Shown one piece after another: positions 20,347-28,635 of a DNA stretch of 55,437 bases. Source of the DNA: Clostridia bacterium (lineage in GTDB: Bacteria > Bacillota > Clostridia > Peptostreptococcales > Anaerovoracaceae); the NCBI GenBank assembly GCA_910575405.1, contig CAJTER010000031.1, positions 1 through 55,437 of the forward strand, written 5' to 3'. The notes under the pieces are model-generated. The model saw only the letters and a list, made by a program, of their open reading frames with translations. It was not told where the DNA came from and did not search any database. The translations under genes and the position numbers were made by a program. Every line of letters begins with the position of its first letter. The stretch's first letter is position 1.

Positions 20347-22032
20347 ATGGCACGAACAAAAAACAGAGGGTATCAGCAGACCTCGACCCCTACCTATACG
20401 GCCCGGCTCTGGAAAATGGGCGGCTACATCCGGCTTTCCCGAGAGGATTTACAGAAAATCAACCGGGGGCTTGACGATAGCAACAGCGTGAAAAACCAGC
20501 GCGACATTCTCAATGATTTTCACTTCAACCATGCGGAAGAATTTGAAAGCTACACCGAGTATGTGGATGACGGCCACACGGGAACCGATACGGAACGCGA
20601 AAGTTTCCAGCGGCTTTTAGGGGATGTGATGAGCGGGAAAATCAACTGTGTTGTGGTGAAAGACCTTTCCCGTTTCGCCCGGAATTACAGCGATGCTGGC
20701 AGTCTGATTGACAACCTTTTTGTGCAGATGGGCGTCCGCTTTATCAGCTTGGCCGAGGGCGTGGACAGCTACCTAAACCCGGACAGCGTGAACAGCATCA
20801 TCGTTCCGATAACAAACGTGATGAACGACCAGTATTGTTATCAGACCTCAAAGAAAATCCGGCAGGTTTTTGATTATAAGCGGCGCAACGGCCAGTACAT
20901 AGGCTCTTTTGCTCCCTACGGCTACATAAAAGACCCCAAAGACAAGCACCAGCTAATCGTTGACCCGGAGGCCGCTGAAACCGTCAAAAAGATATACGAG
21001 ATGTGCCTGCAAGGTACGGCCAAACTTCAAATTGTGATGTATCTGAACGACCACGGCATACCCAGCCCCACGGCATACAGAAAGCTAAAGGGCCTGCCCT
21101 ACTCCCCGGCTATATCGGACGCTCCCATGTGGGGGAACAAGATTATAACGGATATTCTCAGAAATCCTATTTACACTGGGGATTTGGTGCAGGGCCGCCG
21201 CCGGGTGAAAAGCTACAAGGTACACCAGATTGAGGCTGTGCCGGAGGATGAATGGGTGCGCGTCCCCGATACCCACGAGGCCATCATCACCCACGAAACC
21301 TTTGACCGGGTGCAGGAACTTCTGAAACGTGACACCCGGACGGCCCCTAAAAAGCGGGAGCTCCATTTATTCAGCGGCTTTCTGAGGTGCGCTGACTGCG
21401 GCAAGGCCGTGACCCGGAGCCAGAGCGGGAAGAATGTTTATTATTCCTGCTCCACTTACAAGAAACGCTCCCGTACAGCCTGCACCATGCACTCTATCAA
21501 GCACAACCGTCTGGAGGCCGCCGTCCTGTTCGCTATCCAGTATCAAGTGAGCACCGCCGTTTCCTATTCGGAAATAGTAGCCCATATCAATGCGGCTCCA
21601 CTGAAAAAAAGTCAATCCCACCGCCTTAACGACCAGATAGCCGCAAAGGAAAAGGAATTGACGAAAATTACCCGCTATAAGCAGTCACTGTATCAAGACT
21701 GGAAAGACGGGGAAATCACCCAGCAGGAATACCGGGAAATGAAAGCCGATTATGAACGGCAGGCCGCTGGGCTCTCGGATTTGCTGGCCCGGCTGACGGC
21801 TGAACGGAAAGAGCTCTCAAACGGCGTTGACCAGCAGCATCCCGCGCTGGTAGCCTTTGCGAAATATCAGAACATCGAAAAGCTGACCCGCGAAATTCTG
21901 ATTGAGCTGGTAGACCATATCAAGGTTTACGAAAACGGCAATATCAGTGTTCACTTTAAGTTTGCGGACGAGTTCCGCCGGATTGCCGAGTATATTGAAA
22001 TCAACACCACTGACACCGCCGAGGCGGGCTGA
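20347..22032 (+). CDS. Large serine recombinase (ICE integrase/excisionase, TndX/TnpX type)
   Basis: A 561-residue site-specific recombinase that integrates and excises the element. The N-terminal resolvase domain has the catalytic serine in MGGYIRLSREDLQK and the conserved ESYTEYVDDGHTGTDTERES, then VVVKDLSRFARNYSDAG. A recombinase domain with GSFAPYGYIKDP and ITDILRNPIYTGDLVQGRR follows. The zinc ribbon is CADCGKAVTRSQ plus YYSCSTYKKRSRTAC, and a coiled coil lies after it (IAAKEKELTKITRYKQSLYQ). It starts MARTKNRGYQ after AAGGAGG and its own promoter, and lies at the very right end of the element. Confidence 0.95.
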   Translation: MARTKNRGYQQTSTPTYTARLWKMGGYIRLSREDLQKINRGLDDSNSVKNQRDILNDFHFNHAEEFESYTEYVDDGHTGTDTERESFQRLLGDVMSGKINCVVVKDLSRFARNYSDAGSLIDNLFVQMGVRFISLAEGVDSYLNPDSVNSIIVPITNVMNDQYCYQTSKKIRQVFDYKRRNGQYIGSFAPYGYIKDPKDKHQLIVDPEAAETVKKIYEMCLQGTAKLQIVMYLNDHGIPSPTAYRKLKGLPYSPAISDAPMWGNKIITDILRNPIYTGDLVQGRRRVKSYKVHQIEAVPEDEWVRVPDTHEAIITHETFDRVQELLKRDTRTAPKKRELHLFSGFLRCADCGKAVTRSQSGKNVYYSCSTYKKRSRTACTMHSIKHNRLEAAVLFAIQYQVSTAVSYSEIVAHINAAPLKKSQSHRLNDQIAAKEKELTKITRYKQSLYQDWKDGEITQQEYREMKADYERQAAGLSDLLARLTAERKELSNGVDQQHPALVAFAKYQNIEKLTREILIELVDHIKVYENGNISVHFKFADEFRRIAEYIEINTTDTAEAG

Positions 22033-22044
22033 CCCCCGCCAAAG

Positions 22045-22095
22045 CATAAAATCCTTTTGACAGTGTGTTTTCCTAATAAAACGCAATCTTAACCT
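22045..22095. other. Probable right end (attachment junction) of the ICE
   Basis: Just after the recombinase stop, the sequence becomes the C-terminal coding part of a LytTR regulator read on the other strand. That regulator is homologous to the one at 24105-24806 up to about SQVKI and then ends abruptly. The element boundary therefore lies within roughly this interval. The exact crossover dinucleotide cannot be fixed without the left end. Confidence 0.65.
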
Positions 22096-22708
22096 GGCTC
22101 GGCCTATAATGCTCGATATATAATGGATTTACCAGATAAGATTGGTGAATCCGCAGGAAATGGCAATGGGTATCCTCTTCAATATGCTTTAATTTTCCAT
22201 AGAATTCATATTCTCCATGTTTTGTATGTAGTATAATTTTCCTTGCTTTGCTTTCAAAATACAAAATTTTTCCATAGTCAATTTTATATACGGATTGTTC
22301 GATTTGAAATTCAAAAAAATTTTTATATAATACTGTAAGATCCATCGCTTTCTCTAAAACATCTTTGACTTCCTTTTCACAAAAAGGCTTTGTCAAAAAA
22401 TGAAGCGGCCGGATCGCAAATAGATCCATGGCATAACTTGGCTTTCCAGAAATGAAAACGATGTGAACCGTTTCATCACACAGCTCCTCTCGAATTCTTT
22501 TCCCTACCTCAATCCCATTAAGCTGCTTTAACTCAATGTCCAGGAAAATCAAACTAAAATGATTGCCTGCTGCAATTGCCTCATACAACGCTTCCCCACT
22601 GTAAAAAAAGGTTACAGATATTGTTTCTTTTTTTATATAAGACGTTAGATGGCTTTTAATTTCCTCGCATATCGCTTTTTCATCATCACAAATTGCTACA
22701 CAAAACAC
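22073..22708 (-). pseudogene. LytTR response regulator truncated by the ICE
   Basis: AgrA-type regulator. The receiver domain has acidic pocket CVAICDDEKAIC, phosphoacceptor in LIFLDIELKQLNGIEVG, and K in ITKP-like FLTKPF. The LytTR domain runs ILYFESKARKIILHTKHGEY to FLRIHQSYLVNPLYIEHY. Compared with its paralogue at 24105-24806, the last 25 or so residues are replaced by VKIAFY and a stop, at the right edge of the ICE. GTG at 22708 gives the start MFCVAICDDE, matching the paralogue; GGAGG lies ten bases before it. The lost strands belong to the LytTR DNA-binding fold, so activity is doubtful. The missing end should lie beyond the left end of the element. Confidence 0.85.
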
Positions 22709-22736
22709 ACCAAACACTCCTCCCCTATACGTCTCG

Positions 22737-22765
22737 ATTATATCCTAATGCTGCTTACCTGTCTT
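22737..22765 (-). promoter_or_regulatory. Promoter of the truncated LytTR regulator gene
   Basis: Minus strand AAGACA, 17-base spacer, TATAAT, then CGAGACGTATAGGGGAGG. It lies just after the kinase stop, so this regulator can be expressed on its own. Confidence 0.6.
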
Positions 22766-22766
22766 A

Positions 22767-24099
22767 TCATACAATATTTTTTGCAGCAGAATCTGTACTT
22801 GTAGAAATTGAGGTGTTTTGATGTAGAAAATAAATCAACAGGCTGACTGAGAATACGTCATTTTTATCATCAAGCACCATCTCCCCATTATATGCATCCA
22901 CCACACGCTGCACATTTTTCAAGCCTATCCCACGCCCCTTCTTTTTAACCTTCGTTGTTTTGAATACATTGCCGGATTTACGCAGGCTCCCCGTATACGT
23001 ATTTTCTACCTGAAGAAAAAGTTTGCCCGGTTCCTGCTCCATTATAATGGATAGAAACTTCTCTTTTTTGCTGCAATTCTTAAGTGCCCTCAATGAATTA
23101 TCCAGCAAATTCCCAAGTAAGATACTGATATCTCTCGGTACAACCGGAAGATCTTTTGAGATTCTGAGATCCGTTCGGATCTCTACACCAGATTCAACAG
23201 CTTCACCTAATTTGAGATTTAATAAACTGTCGACAATAAGATTCCCTGTAGCTGCAAATTTTCTCTGTGGTTCAACAAAGGGTGCTAAGCTATTCAAATA
23301 ATCCTGTATGGGAGTACATTTATTTTGTCCGGCTAATTGATTCAAAGCAAATAAATGATTTTTCATATCATGCCTTAATGCTGCTATTGTCTCCTCCGAA
23401 GATTGCAGCAGCTTCATTTGATTTTCGTAAGCCTGATTTTGCTGTTCTAAAAGTGTAAGATCCAGTTGGCTGCGATACATTTCCTGGATACGATCAAATA
23501 AAAAAAATACAAGAAAATTTAGGAAAACTATCGCCATCTCACCTATGGCAACGGTAATTTCATCTTTACAATTATCCAGCGCTACAGCCGAAACGAACAG
23601 ACTGCAAAGCGGAACTAAGATGACTGAACTCCATTCCAGCAATGCAATTTCCACGCCATGTTTTAAGTCAACTCCTTTTTGTAGCAGCCGTACAACCATA
23701 AAATACAGTAAATTGGTTGCTATAGTACCAATCGTTACGATGTAATCTGTTTTTAAAAACAGCAGAGCGTGATACACGGTATCTTCGCAAATAACACTCG
23801 TCGAAATAATTGCAATAGTAGCATAAATTCTATACTTCCATCTGCCAAGATAAGTCCACGAAAGTATGATACACCCAATTATATTTGAAAACAGAATAAG
23901 GTTTGGGGACCAGTTGAAAAACAAAAATCCTGCACTGTTGATGCAATAATAGCACAGGTAGCTTAACACTCTTAGATATTTTCTTTTTTTTTGATGCATC
24001 CGTTTCAAAAAACACGCGAAAAAAGCAGCTTTTGATGTACATGCTGAACAAGTTTCCCACTAAGTACACCAAGCTTGCCAACAATCCCAATTGTGCCAT
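22767..24099 (-). pseudogene. GHKL (AgrC-like) sensor kinase, frameshifted in a nine-A run
   Basis: A membrane kinase in two reading frames. Frame 1 starts MAQLGLLASLVYLVGNLFSM at 24099 and runs through FFETDAS into an A9 tract at 23984-23992. Frame 2 continues RKYLRVLSYLCYYCINSAGF to the end. One A fewer (A8) would join them as DASKKRKYLRV. The rest is intact: further membrane segments, a coiled coil (QQNQAYENQMKLLQSSEETI), the H-box ALRHDMKNHLFAL, and the GHKL ATPase with N-box LLGNLLDNSLRAL and G-box KKKGRGIGLKNVQRVVDAYN. It follows the LytTR gene at 24105 directly. The defect may be real, phase-variable, or a homopolymer sequencing error. Confidence 0.85.
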
Positions 24100-24104
24100 A
24101 TGTA

Positions 24105-24806
24105 TCACCTTTCATTTTGAAGTAATATTCTGCTTACTTTTTTACGGTAAGCCTGACTGATTGGAAGCGAACATTCATCGTTCACCAGTATTTCATCTGA
24201 CTTCCAAAAAGTCACATAGGTGCGATTAATTAAATACGACTGGTGGATCCGAATAAAGTTAGGAGGCGCCTCTTTCTCAATGCTTTTTAATTTTCCATAT
24301 AACTCCTTAATTCCATGTTTTGTATGGAGCCTGATTTTTCTGTTACTGCTTTCAAAATACATAATATCTCCGTAAGGTATGCGAAAATATTCTGTCCCGA
24401 TTTTAAACTCAAAGCAGGTGTCATACGCTTCGGTTAATTCCATTGCCTCTTCTACATGATTAAGGACTGCTTCTGCGGAAATGGGTTTAATCAGAAAATC
24501 CATTGGCCGTATGGCAAACAGCTCCATTGCGTATCCCTGTTTTGCTGAAATATAAACAATCTGAACTCGCCTGTTTTTCATTTCTTTGCGAATTTTCTTT
24601 CCAACATCAACCCCGTCCATCAGCTGCAATTCTATATCCAGGAAAATCAAATCGTAATGTGATCCCCCAGACATGGCTTTACATAAGCTTTCTCCGCTAT
24701 AAAAAATATCTACCTTTAAAACTTCCTTTTCTATATAGGGTTCCAGTACTCTTTCAAGCTGAGAGCATAGAACTTCCTCATCATCACAAATTGCTACACA
24801 AAACAC
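24105..24806 (-). CDS. LytTR (AgrA-type) response regulator
   Basis: Complete regulator of 233 residues. The receiver domain has CVAICDDEEVLCSQLE, the phosphoacceptor D in LIFLDIELQLMDGVDVG and K in FLIKPI. The LytTR DNA-binding domain runs IMYFESSNRKIRLHTKHGIK, FIRIHQSYLINRTYVTFWKS, SLPISQAYRKKVSR. I chose GTG at 24806 because GGAGG lies seven bases before it and the product then starts MFCVAICDDE like its paralogue at 22708. It is immediately followed by the GHKL kinase, the usual pairing. It likely controls a peptide-responsive regulon; no precursor peptide was found nearby. Confidence 0.92.
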   Translation of the reverse strand: MFCVAICDDEEVLCSQLERVLEPYIEKEVLKVDIFYSGESLCKAMSGGSHYDLIFLDIELQLMDGVDVGKKIRKEMKNRRVQIVYISAKQGYAMELFAIRPMDFLIKPISAEAVLNHVEEAMELTEAYDTCFEFKIGTEYFRIPYGDIMYFESSNRKIRLHTKHGIKELYGKLKSIEKEAPPNFIRIHQSYLINRTYVTFWKSDEILVNDECSLPISQAYRKKVSRILLQNER

Positions 24807-24832
24807 ACTAATTCCTCCTTCCATATGCCTTG

Positions 24833-24845
24833 ATTATATCACACT
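24833..24845 (-). promoter_or_regulatory. Extended -10 promoter of the LytTR regulator
   Basis: Minus strand TGTGATATAAT: TATAAT preceded by TG, 27 bases before the GTG start. No good -35 box is seen, which fits an activator- or extended -10-driven promoter. Confidence 0.6.
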
Positions 24846-24971
24846 ACCACAAATTTTGTTCCTTTTCTTTGATCCTTTTGGTTTACAAACGATATTTTAG
24901 GATTATCTCATTTTCTTTCCTGCGATCAAAAAGAGCAGCTTTGTTTCCGCTGCTCCTGTGTTGTTTTACAG

Positions 24972-25438
24972 TTATACTATTTTTTCTATCACTTCAGGTT
25001 CCTCTGTCTGCAGTTCAAAGATCTGCATGAAATCATGATTCGCACCGATATTCATTAGTTCAAAATGGTTCAGGCATTTGCCAAGACATGGAAGCCTACA
25101 GCTCATATCTCGAACCAAATCAAAAATTTCAAGATCGGTTGTCTTGTATTTGGAATGATAACCCGAGTCTTGCTCATGGGAAAAGTTTCGCAGATCCACC
25201 TGGTTACATAGTCCATAAACCAGGCCTTATCTTTCAGTGATGTGATAATCGAACCAAACGCACCATAATCTTTTGCATAGCCGCTTCCGTAGACAAACAG
25301 GGCGCCGTCTGCTTCCCTCTGTTCCTGCAGTCTATGCTTTGCAAAGGTCCGTTCCAATGCCTGATAAATGCTCTACACCGTATATTCTTGCTCCAATTGA
25401 ATTTTCTGTTCATCCAGTTTTATTTCCAGCTTTAACAT
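24972..25438 (-). pseudogene. Broken gene of unknown function (internal stop and frameshift)
   Basis: A good start (GGAGGAATCAGG then ATG at 25438) gives MLKLEIKLDEQKIQLEQEYT, then an in-frame TAG after 21 codons. The same frame continues ALERTFAKHRLQEQREADGA, YGSGYAKDYGAFGSIITSLK and KAWFMDYVTRW. Coherent protein then shifts to another frame near 25200 (DLRNFSHEQDSGYHSKYKTT) until a stop at 24972. Two disabling changes in one gene argue for decay rather than sequencing error. I do not recognise the family. Confidence 0.7.
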
Positions 25439-25524
25439 CCTGATTCCTCCGTTCTGTCTGAATCACATTCCTATCGCCCTGCATTGATTTTCTTTATAGG
25501 CAGGCATCGTACATATATCAACTA

Positions 25525-25761
25525 TCAACCATTTTTTGATCTGCGTTTTATGCCATGAAGGGCAAATGCTGCTGCCCCTGTTATGATTGTCCCAGGAAGC
25601 AGCATCTCCAGGCCGTTGATTATCACGATTGTGCGAAAGGGTAATGTTCCCGTGCGCCAGGCATCTGAAAAATACTCGTATGCAATCGCAGCAAAAAAGC
25701 TGATAATAAAAAGCAGGCCAACGGCCATCAGTATCCCGCATATTCTCTTTTTCCAAATCAT
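25525..25761 (-). CDS. Small membrane protein, unknown
   Basis: A 78-residue product, MIWKKRICGILMAVGLLFII at the start. It has two hydrophobic helices at about residues 7-31 and 44-70 and a basic C-terminus (KRRSKNG). A GGAGG lies six bases before the ATG. The ribosome site overlaps the end of the truncated HepT frame, so it is the last gene of that small operon. No family recognised. Confidence 0.6.
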   Translation of the reverse strand: MIWKKRICGILMAVGLLFIISFFAAIAYEYFSDAWRTGTLPFRTIVIINGLEMLLPGTIITGAAAFALHGIKRRSKNG

Positions 25762-25762
25762 A

Positions 25763-25912
25763 TCATACCTCCACTAAAACACTTTCACAGAAAGCTTGCA
25801 ATTCTAAGATGTCTTCATGCATAGTTATCCTCAAATTCTTTGTTTCTTGAATTTGGCTGCAATACTCCAGAATATGTTTAATTACATTTCCATCACGAGA
25901 ATTAATCTGCAT
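25763..25912 (-). pseudogene. hepT: N-terminal remnant of a HepT (DUF86) toxin
   Basis: A 49-residue product starting MQINSRDGNVIKHILEYCSQ, matching the first helix of HepT HEPN-type RNases (R-D at the N-terminus, IxxHIxxYCxQIxET). It overlaps the MNT gene stop by 11 bases, the normal arrangement for MntA-HepT pairs. A full HepT has about 110-140 residues, with the catalytic RX4-6H motif and the tyrosine modified by MntA in the C-terminal part. All of that is missing here, replaced by a short unrelated end. The toxin is therefore probably dead. Confidence 0.65.
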
Positions 25913-26204
25913 ATAGCAACACCTCCTCAGATGCAATACTGTCTCTAAATTCCGGTTCCAAGCTTTCCGTTGTAACAAGATCAATCGGCTTACTTAAAGC
26001 ATCACTCAATTTATTATATAGCCCTTCTAAAACAAAATAGCTACGGATTTTACCCTGGTCAATACGAAAATCCAAATCCGATTGTTCTGTAGCATCCCCT
26101 CTCGCATAAGAACCAAATAAATATACTTTTTCAACCCTATACTCTCTTGCAATTGGTGTAATATATTGGCGTATTTCATCAACTGTATAGATTTTATCCG
26201 TCAT
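25902..26204 (-). CDS. mntA: MNT-domain nucleotidyltransferase (MntA-like antitoxin)
   Basis: A 100-residue minimal nucleotidyltransferase. The catalytic signature VYLFGSYARGDATEQSDLDF has the GSX10DXD arrangement, and a third acidic residue lies in KPIDLVTTE. In intact MntA-HepT modules this protein AMPylates and silences the HepT RNase. The ATG at 26204 follows GGAGGTAGAGGA, and the gene is expressed from the promoter inside the 154-bp repeat. With HepT truncated, it is an antitoxin without its toxin. Confidence 0.85.
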   Translation of the reverse strand: MTDKIYTVDEIRQYITPIAREYRVEKVYLFGSYARGDATEQSDLDFRIDQGKIRSYFVLEGLYNKLSDALSKPIDLVTTESLEPEFRDSIASEEVLLYAD

Positions 26205-26211
26205 TCCTCTA

Positions 26212-26365
26212 CCTCCAGCAGCTTTTTCTTTTAGAAAGTATATCATAATTGCTTTCAGTATTCAACTTACCCGGTTTTCCTCTCTGAATTTAGTATCTCC
26301 TGCCAGGAGCCTTCTTTATACACACCTCTCGTGAATCCCACCCATCACCCTTGATTTTCCAACAC
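26212..26365 (-). repeat. 154-bp direct repeat, copy 1 (upstream of mntA)
   Basis: Nearly identical to 28396-28549 (about 14 differences by eye). It includes the promoter, a 13-base palindrome CTCCTGCCAGGAG (26297-26309) and the GGAGG ribosome site of mntA. The ptuAB cassette lies exactly between the two copies. Confidence 0.92.
26237..26265 (-). promoter_or_regulatory. Promoter of mntA (in repeat copy 1)
   Basis: Minus strand TTGAAT, 17-base spacer, TATACT. The palindrome CTCCTGCCAGGAG lies about 30 bases upstream of the -35 box and may bind a regulator. Confidence 0.8.
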
Positions 26366-26383
26366 GTCTATCTCTCCAAGTAC

Positions 26384-27073
26384 CTATATCTGCTTCAATT
26401 TTTTATCAATATACCAACGAAGAATACCAATATACGGCTCTATGTACTCTTTTTGTTCTGCATAAAGTCTCTGCATTTTTTCTAAAAACGCTTTCTTGCT
26501 TTTTGTGTCTTTATATGGCTGCAGCTTTTCCTGGAATTTTCTTAAAGCGGCTTTACGTCCCATCATTGGGCTGCCATTTTCATAATTCAAATTCAAACAT
26601 TCCTGTAAATCCTGCTCCGGGCTGGAGCAGCCTTTATGATATTTGCCACTACTGTCTCTATATTCAAACTCGTGCTTTGTATGATCGCTGGAATGAATCT
26701 CGCCATTATTGCTATAATAAATTCGATGCATATCCGTCTCATTTAATGGGCTAATAAAGATAGGCCTGTTTTCCTTTTTTGTATCACAGGAACGGGCAGC
26801 TATCGCTCCTCCTTCACCGCCTTTACACACTGCAAGCAGGTTATGATATTCCAGCTCATTATCCTGCGTTCTTGCTGCAAAGTGCTCGATTTTCACATCA
26901 CCGGTACCATTAATTCTGCACATACAATAGGCGCACAGGTGTCCCTGCTCTTTCAGTAAGGCCTCCCGGAGCTGTATTTTCACATCAGCATCCATATCAT
27001 CAAATCTCGCATTTGGCTGGTAACGGTATTGCAAAAAACGTTTTGGCTCTGCTCCCTTTTGAATATATATCAT
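26384..27073 (-). CDS. ptuB: PtuB-like HNH endonuclease (Septu defence)
   Basis: A 229-residue protein starting MIYIQKGAEPKRFLQYRYQP. The HNH fold is visible as HLCAYCMCRINGTGDVKIEH, then ELEYHNLLAVCKGG, then a zinc-type CDTKKENRPIFISPL, the TIGR02646/PtuB layout. It is encoded 12 bases after ptuA. In type I Septu systems PtuA and PtuB form a complex in which PtuB cuts DNA during phage infection. The C-terminal helix-rich part (EYIEPYIGILRWYIDKKLKQ) is intact. No reverse transcriptase is adjacent, so this is not a retron-linked version. Confidence 0.85.
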   Translation of the reverse strand: MIYIQKGAEPKRFLQYRYQPNARFDDMDADVKIQLREALLKEQGHLCAYCMCRINGTGDVKIEHFAARTQDNELEYHNLLAVCKGGEGGAIAARSCDTKKENRPIFISPLNETDMHRIYYSNNGEIHSSDHTKHEFEYRDSSGKYHKGCSSPEQDLQECLNLNYENGSPMMGRKAALRKFQEKLQPYKDTKSKKAFLEKMQRLYAEQKEYIEPYIGILRWYIDKKLKQI

Positions 27074-27085
27074 ATTTTCTTTCTC

Positions 27086-28387
27086 CTAGCTTTCAACATC
27101 CAAAACAATTTGGTTCTCAATAACATCGGTGGAATTTTCGCCCATAATCTGCTTCATTTCATTGAGAAGCCTTCTTGCATTTTCATAATCCTCAGAATCA
27201 ATTGCCCTGTCAAACCCGCTTTGCAATTCCAGTATTTTTTCCGGGCGAACATTGACATCCATTACATTGCGAAGGATTTCTTCAACTGTCCGGCCATACG
27301 TTGTATCCTGCGGCTGGCACAACTGATACTGATCCAAAATCCAGATATGCTCCCTGGATATATTGGCCAAAATGCTTGGTGAATGTGTTGTCATCAGGAA
27401 TTGTACATTAGGGAAAATACGCATTAGATCTGCCACAATTCGTTTTTGCCAGGCAGGGTGCAGATGCAGATCGATTTCATCAATTAGGACGATCCCCGGT
27501 GTTTCTAAAACTTGATCGAATAAATCCGGATTCAGCAACGCCATGCGGTACGCGATATCTGCAACCAGGCTTATAACACCTTTCTCGCCATCGCTTAACA
27601 TTCTGACAGGAAACTTCTCTGCTTTCTCTCCTTGATATATCGCTGCCTCCAATTCGTGGCTTTTAACATCATAGGAAAACCGGGCATCTGTAACGGCAGA
27701 ATCTACACTCAGATAACACTCCCGAAGCGCCTTTTTGACAGCTTCTAATTCTGCAATAGGGTTTCCCTCCTGCAGCTGAATATACGTCATTTCTTCAAAC
27801 CACTGCATCATCTGTCTTTCATTTGATTCCGCTGCAATGCAATCTGCATAGCCTTTCTGCCGATTTAGTTTTTCACCTTTTCTGTGAGTCCTGCGAGTTC
27901 TTTTTTGGAGCCATAGTCTACCAGTTCCGTAATATGCAACTAGAGGAAGGATACATCCTGCATCACCGGAGCGCACCTGCTCCTGCAAAGCTTTTGCATA
28001 ATCCGCTATCGGTTTTATATTTGCATAAGTGGTCTTGCGGTCTTTCCCATTTAATTCTCTCTGCCAGGAGATCGTTTCTGATGCTTGATCCTGCGCTTTT
28101 GTCTTCACACTACCTTCTGCGTATATTTCTACAGGAAACTGCTCCTGCGATTCTATGCGGCTTCCTGCTGAAAACATTTTATAATGTACATCCTCCTGTA
28201 AAATTGAATGGCTGTTTATGCCATCAAATCCTGAAAGATAGCCGCCTAAAGCAATTGATACAGCATCTAAAATGGTGGATTTTCCCGCACCGTTAATTCC
28301 AATGAAAAGGTTGCATTTCGGATGTAACTGCATCTCCAGATTTTCAAAGCATCTGAAGTTTTTTATCTTTAATCTGTCAATTTTCAT
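27086..28387 (-). CDS. ptuA: PtuA-like AAA/ABC ATPase (Septu defence)
   Basis: A 433-residue SMC-like ATPase. Walker A is IGINGAGKSTILDAVSIALG near residue 30; the ABC signature is MLSDGEKGVISLVADIAYRM; Walker B is GIVLIDEIDLHLHPAWQ; the H-loop is FLMTTHSPSILANI. The N-terminus MKIDRLKIKNFRCFENLEMQ is typical of the family. It starts at 28387 behind GGAGGAAAGGTGA. In Septu it is the sensor/regulatory ATPase for the PtuB nuclease encoded just downstream. The pair is transcribed from the promoter in the 154-bp repeat. Confidence 0.88.
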   Translation of the reverse strand: MKIDRLKIKNFRCFENLEMQLHPKCNLFIGINGAGKSTILDAVSIALGGYLSGFDGINSHSILQEDVHYKMFSAGSRIESQEQFPVEIYAEGSVKTKAQDQASETISWQRELNGKDRKTTYANIKPIADYAKALQEQVRSGDAGCILPLVAYYGTGRLWLQKRTRRTHRKGEKLNRQKGYADCIAAESNERQMMQWFEEMTYIQLQEGNPIAELEAVKKALRECYLSVDSAVTDARFSYDVKSHELEAAIYQGEKAEKFPVRMLSDGEKGVISLVADIAYRMALLNPDLFDQVLETPGIVLIDEIDLHLHPAWQKRIVADLMRIFPNVQFLMTTHSPSILANISREHIWILDQYQLCQPQDTTYGRTVEEILRNVMDVNVRPEKILELQSGFDRAIDSEDYENARRLLNEMKQIMGENSTDVIENQIVLDVES

Positions 28388-28395
28388 TCACCTTT

Positions 28396-28549
28396 CCTCC
28401 AGCAGTTTTTTATTTTAGAAAGTATATCATAATTGCTTTCAGTATTCAACTTACCCGGTTTTCCTCTCTGAATTGAGTATCCCCTGCCAGGAGCCCTCTT
28501 TATACACACCTCTCCCAAACCCCACCCATTACCCTTGATTTTCCAACAC
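28396..28549 (-). repeat. 154-bp direct repeat, copy 2 (upstream of ptuA)
   Basis: Second copy of the sequence at 26212-26365, in the same orientation and the same position relative to a start codon. Its palindrome has one change (CCCCTGCCAGGAG at 28481-28493). Confidence 0.92.
28421..28449 (-). promoter_or_regulatory. Promoter of ptuAB (in repeat copy 2)
   Basis: Minus strand TTGAAT, 17-base spacer, TATACT, identical to the mntA promoter, about 35 bases before the ptuA ATG. Confidence 0.8.
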
Positions 28550-28635
28550 CTGCAGCACACACAGGCCCCTGTTTTCCTACTGTTTTTCCTCTCAATCATT
28601 TCCTGCTTCTGGCTTTATCCAAATATCAACTATCC

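Noticed and set aside
26384-28387. Retron of the ATPase plus HNH type
   Set aside because: No reverse transcriptase or msr/msd-like repeat is beside ptuAB; the only reverse transcriptase is the group II maturase at 6645-8444, in another element.
28384-28599. 71-codon minus-strand frame upstream of ptuA
   Set aside because: It lies across the promoter repeat and has no protein-like pattern.
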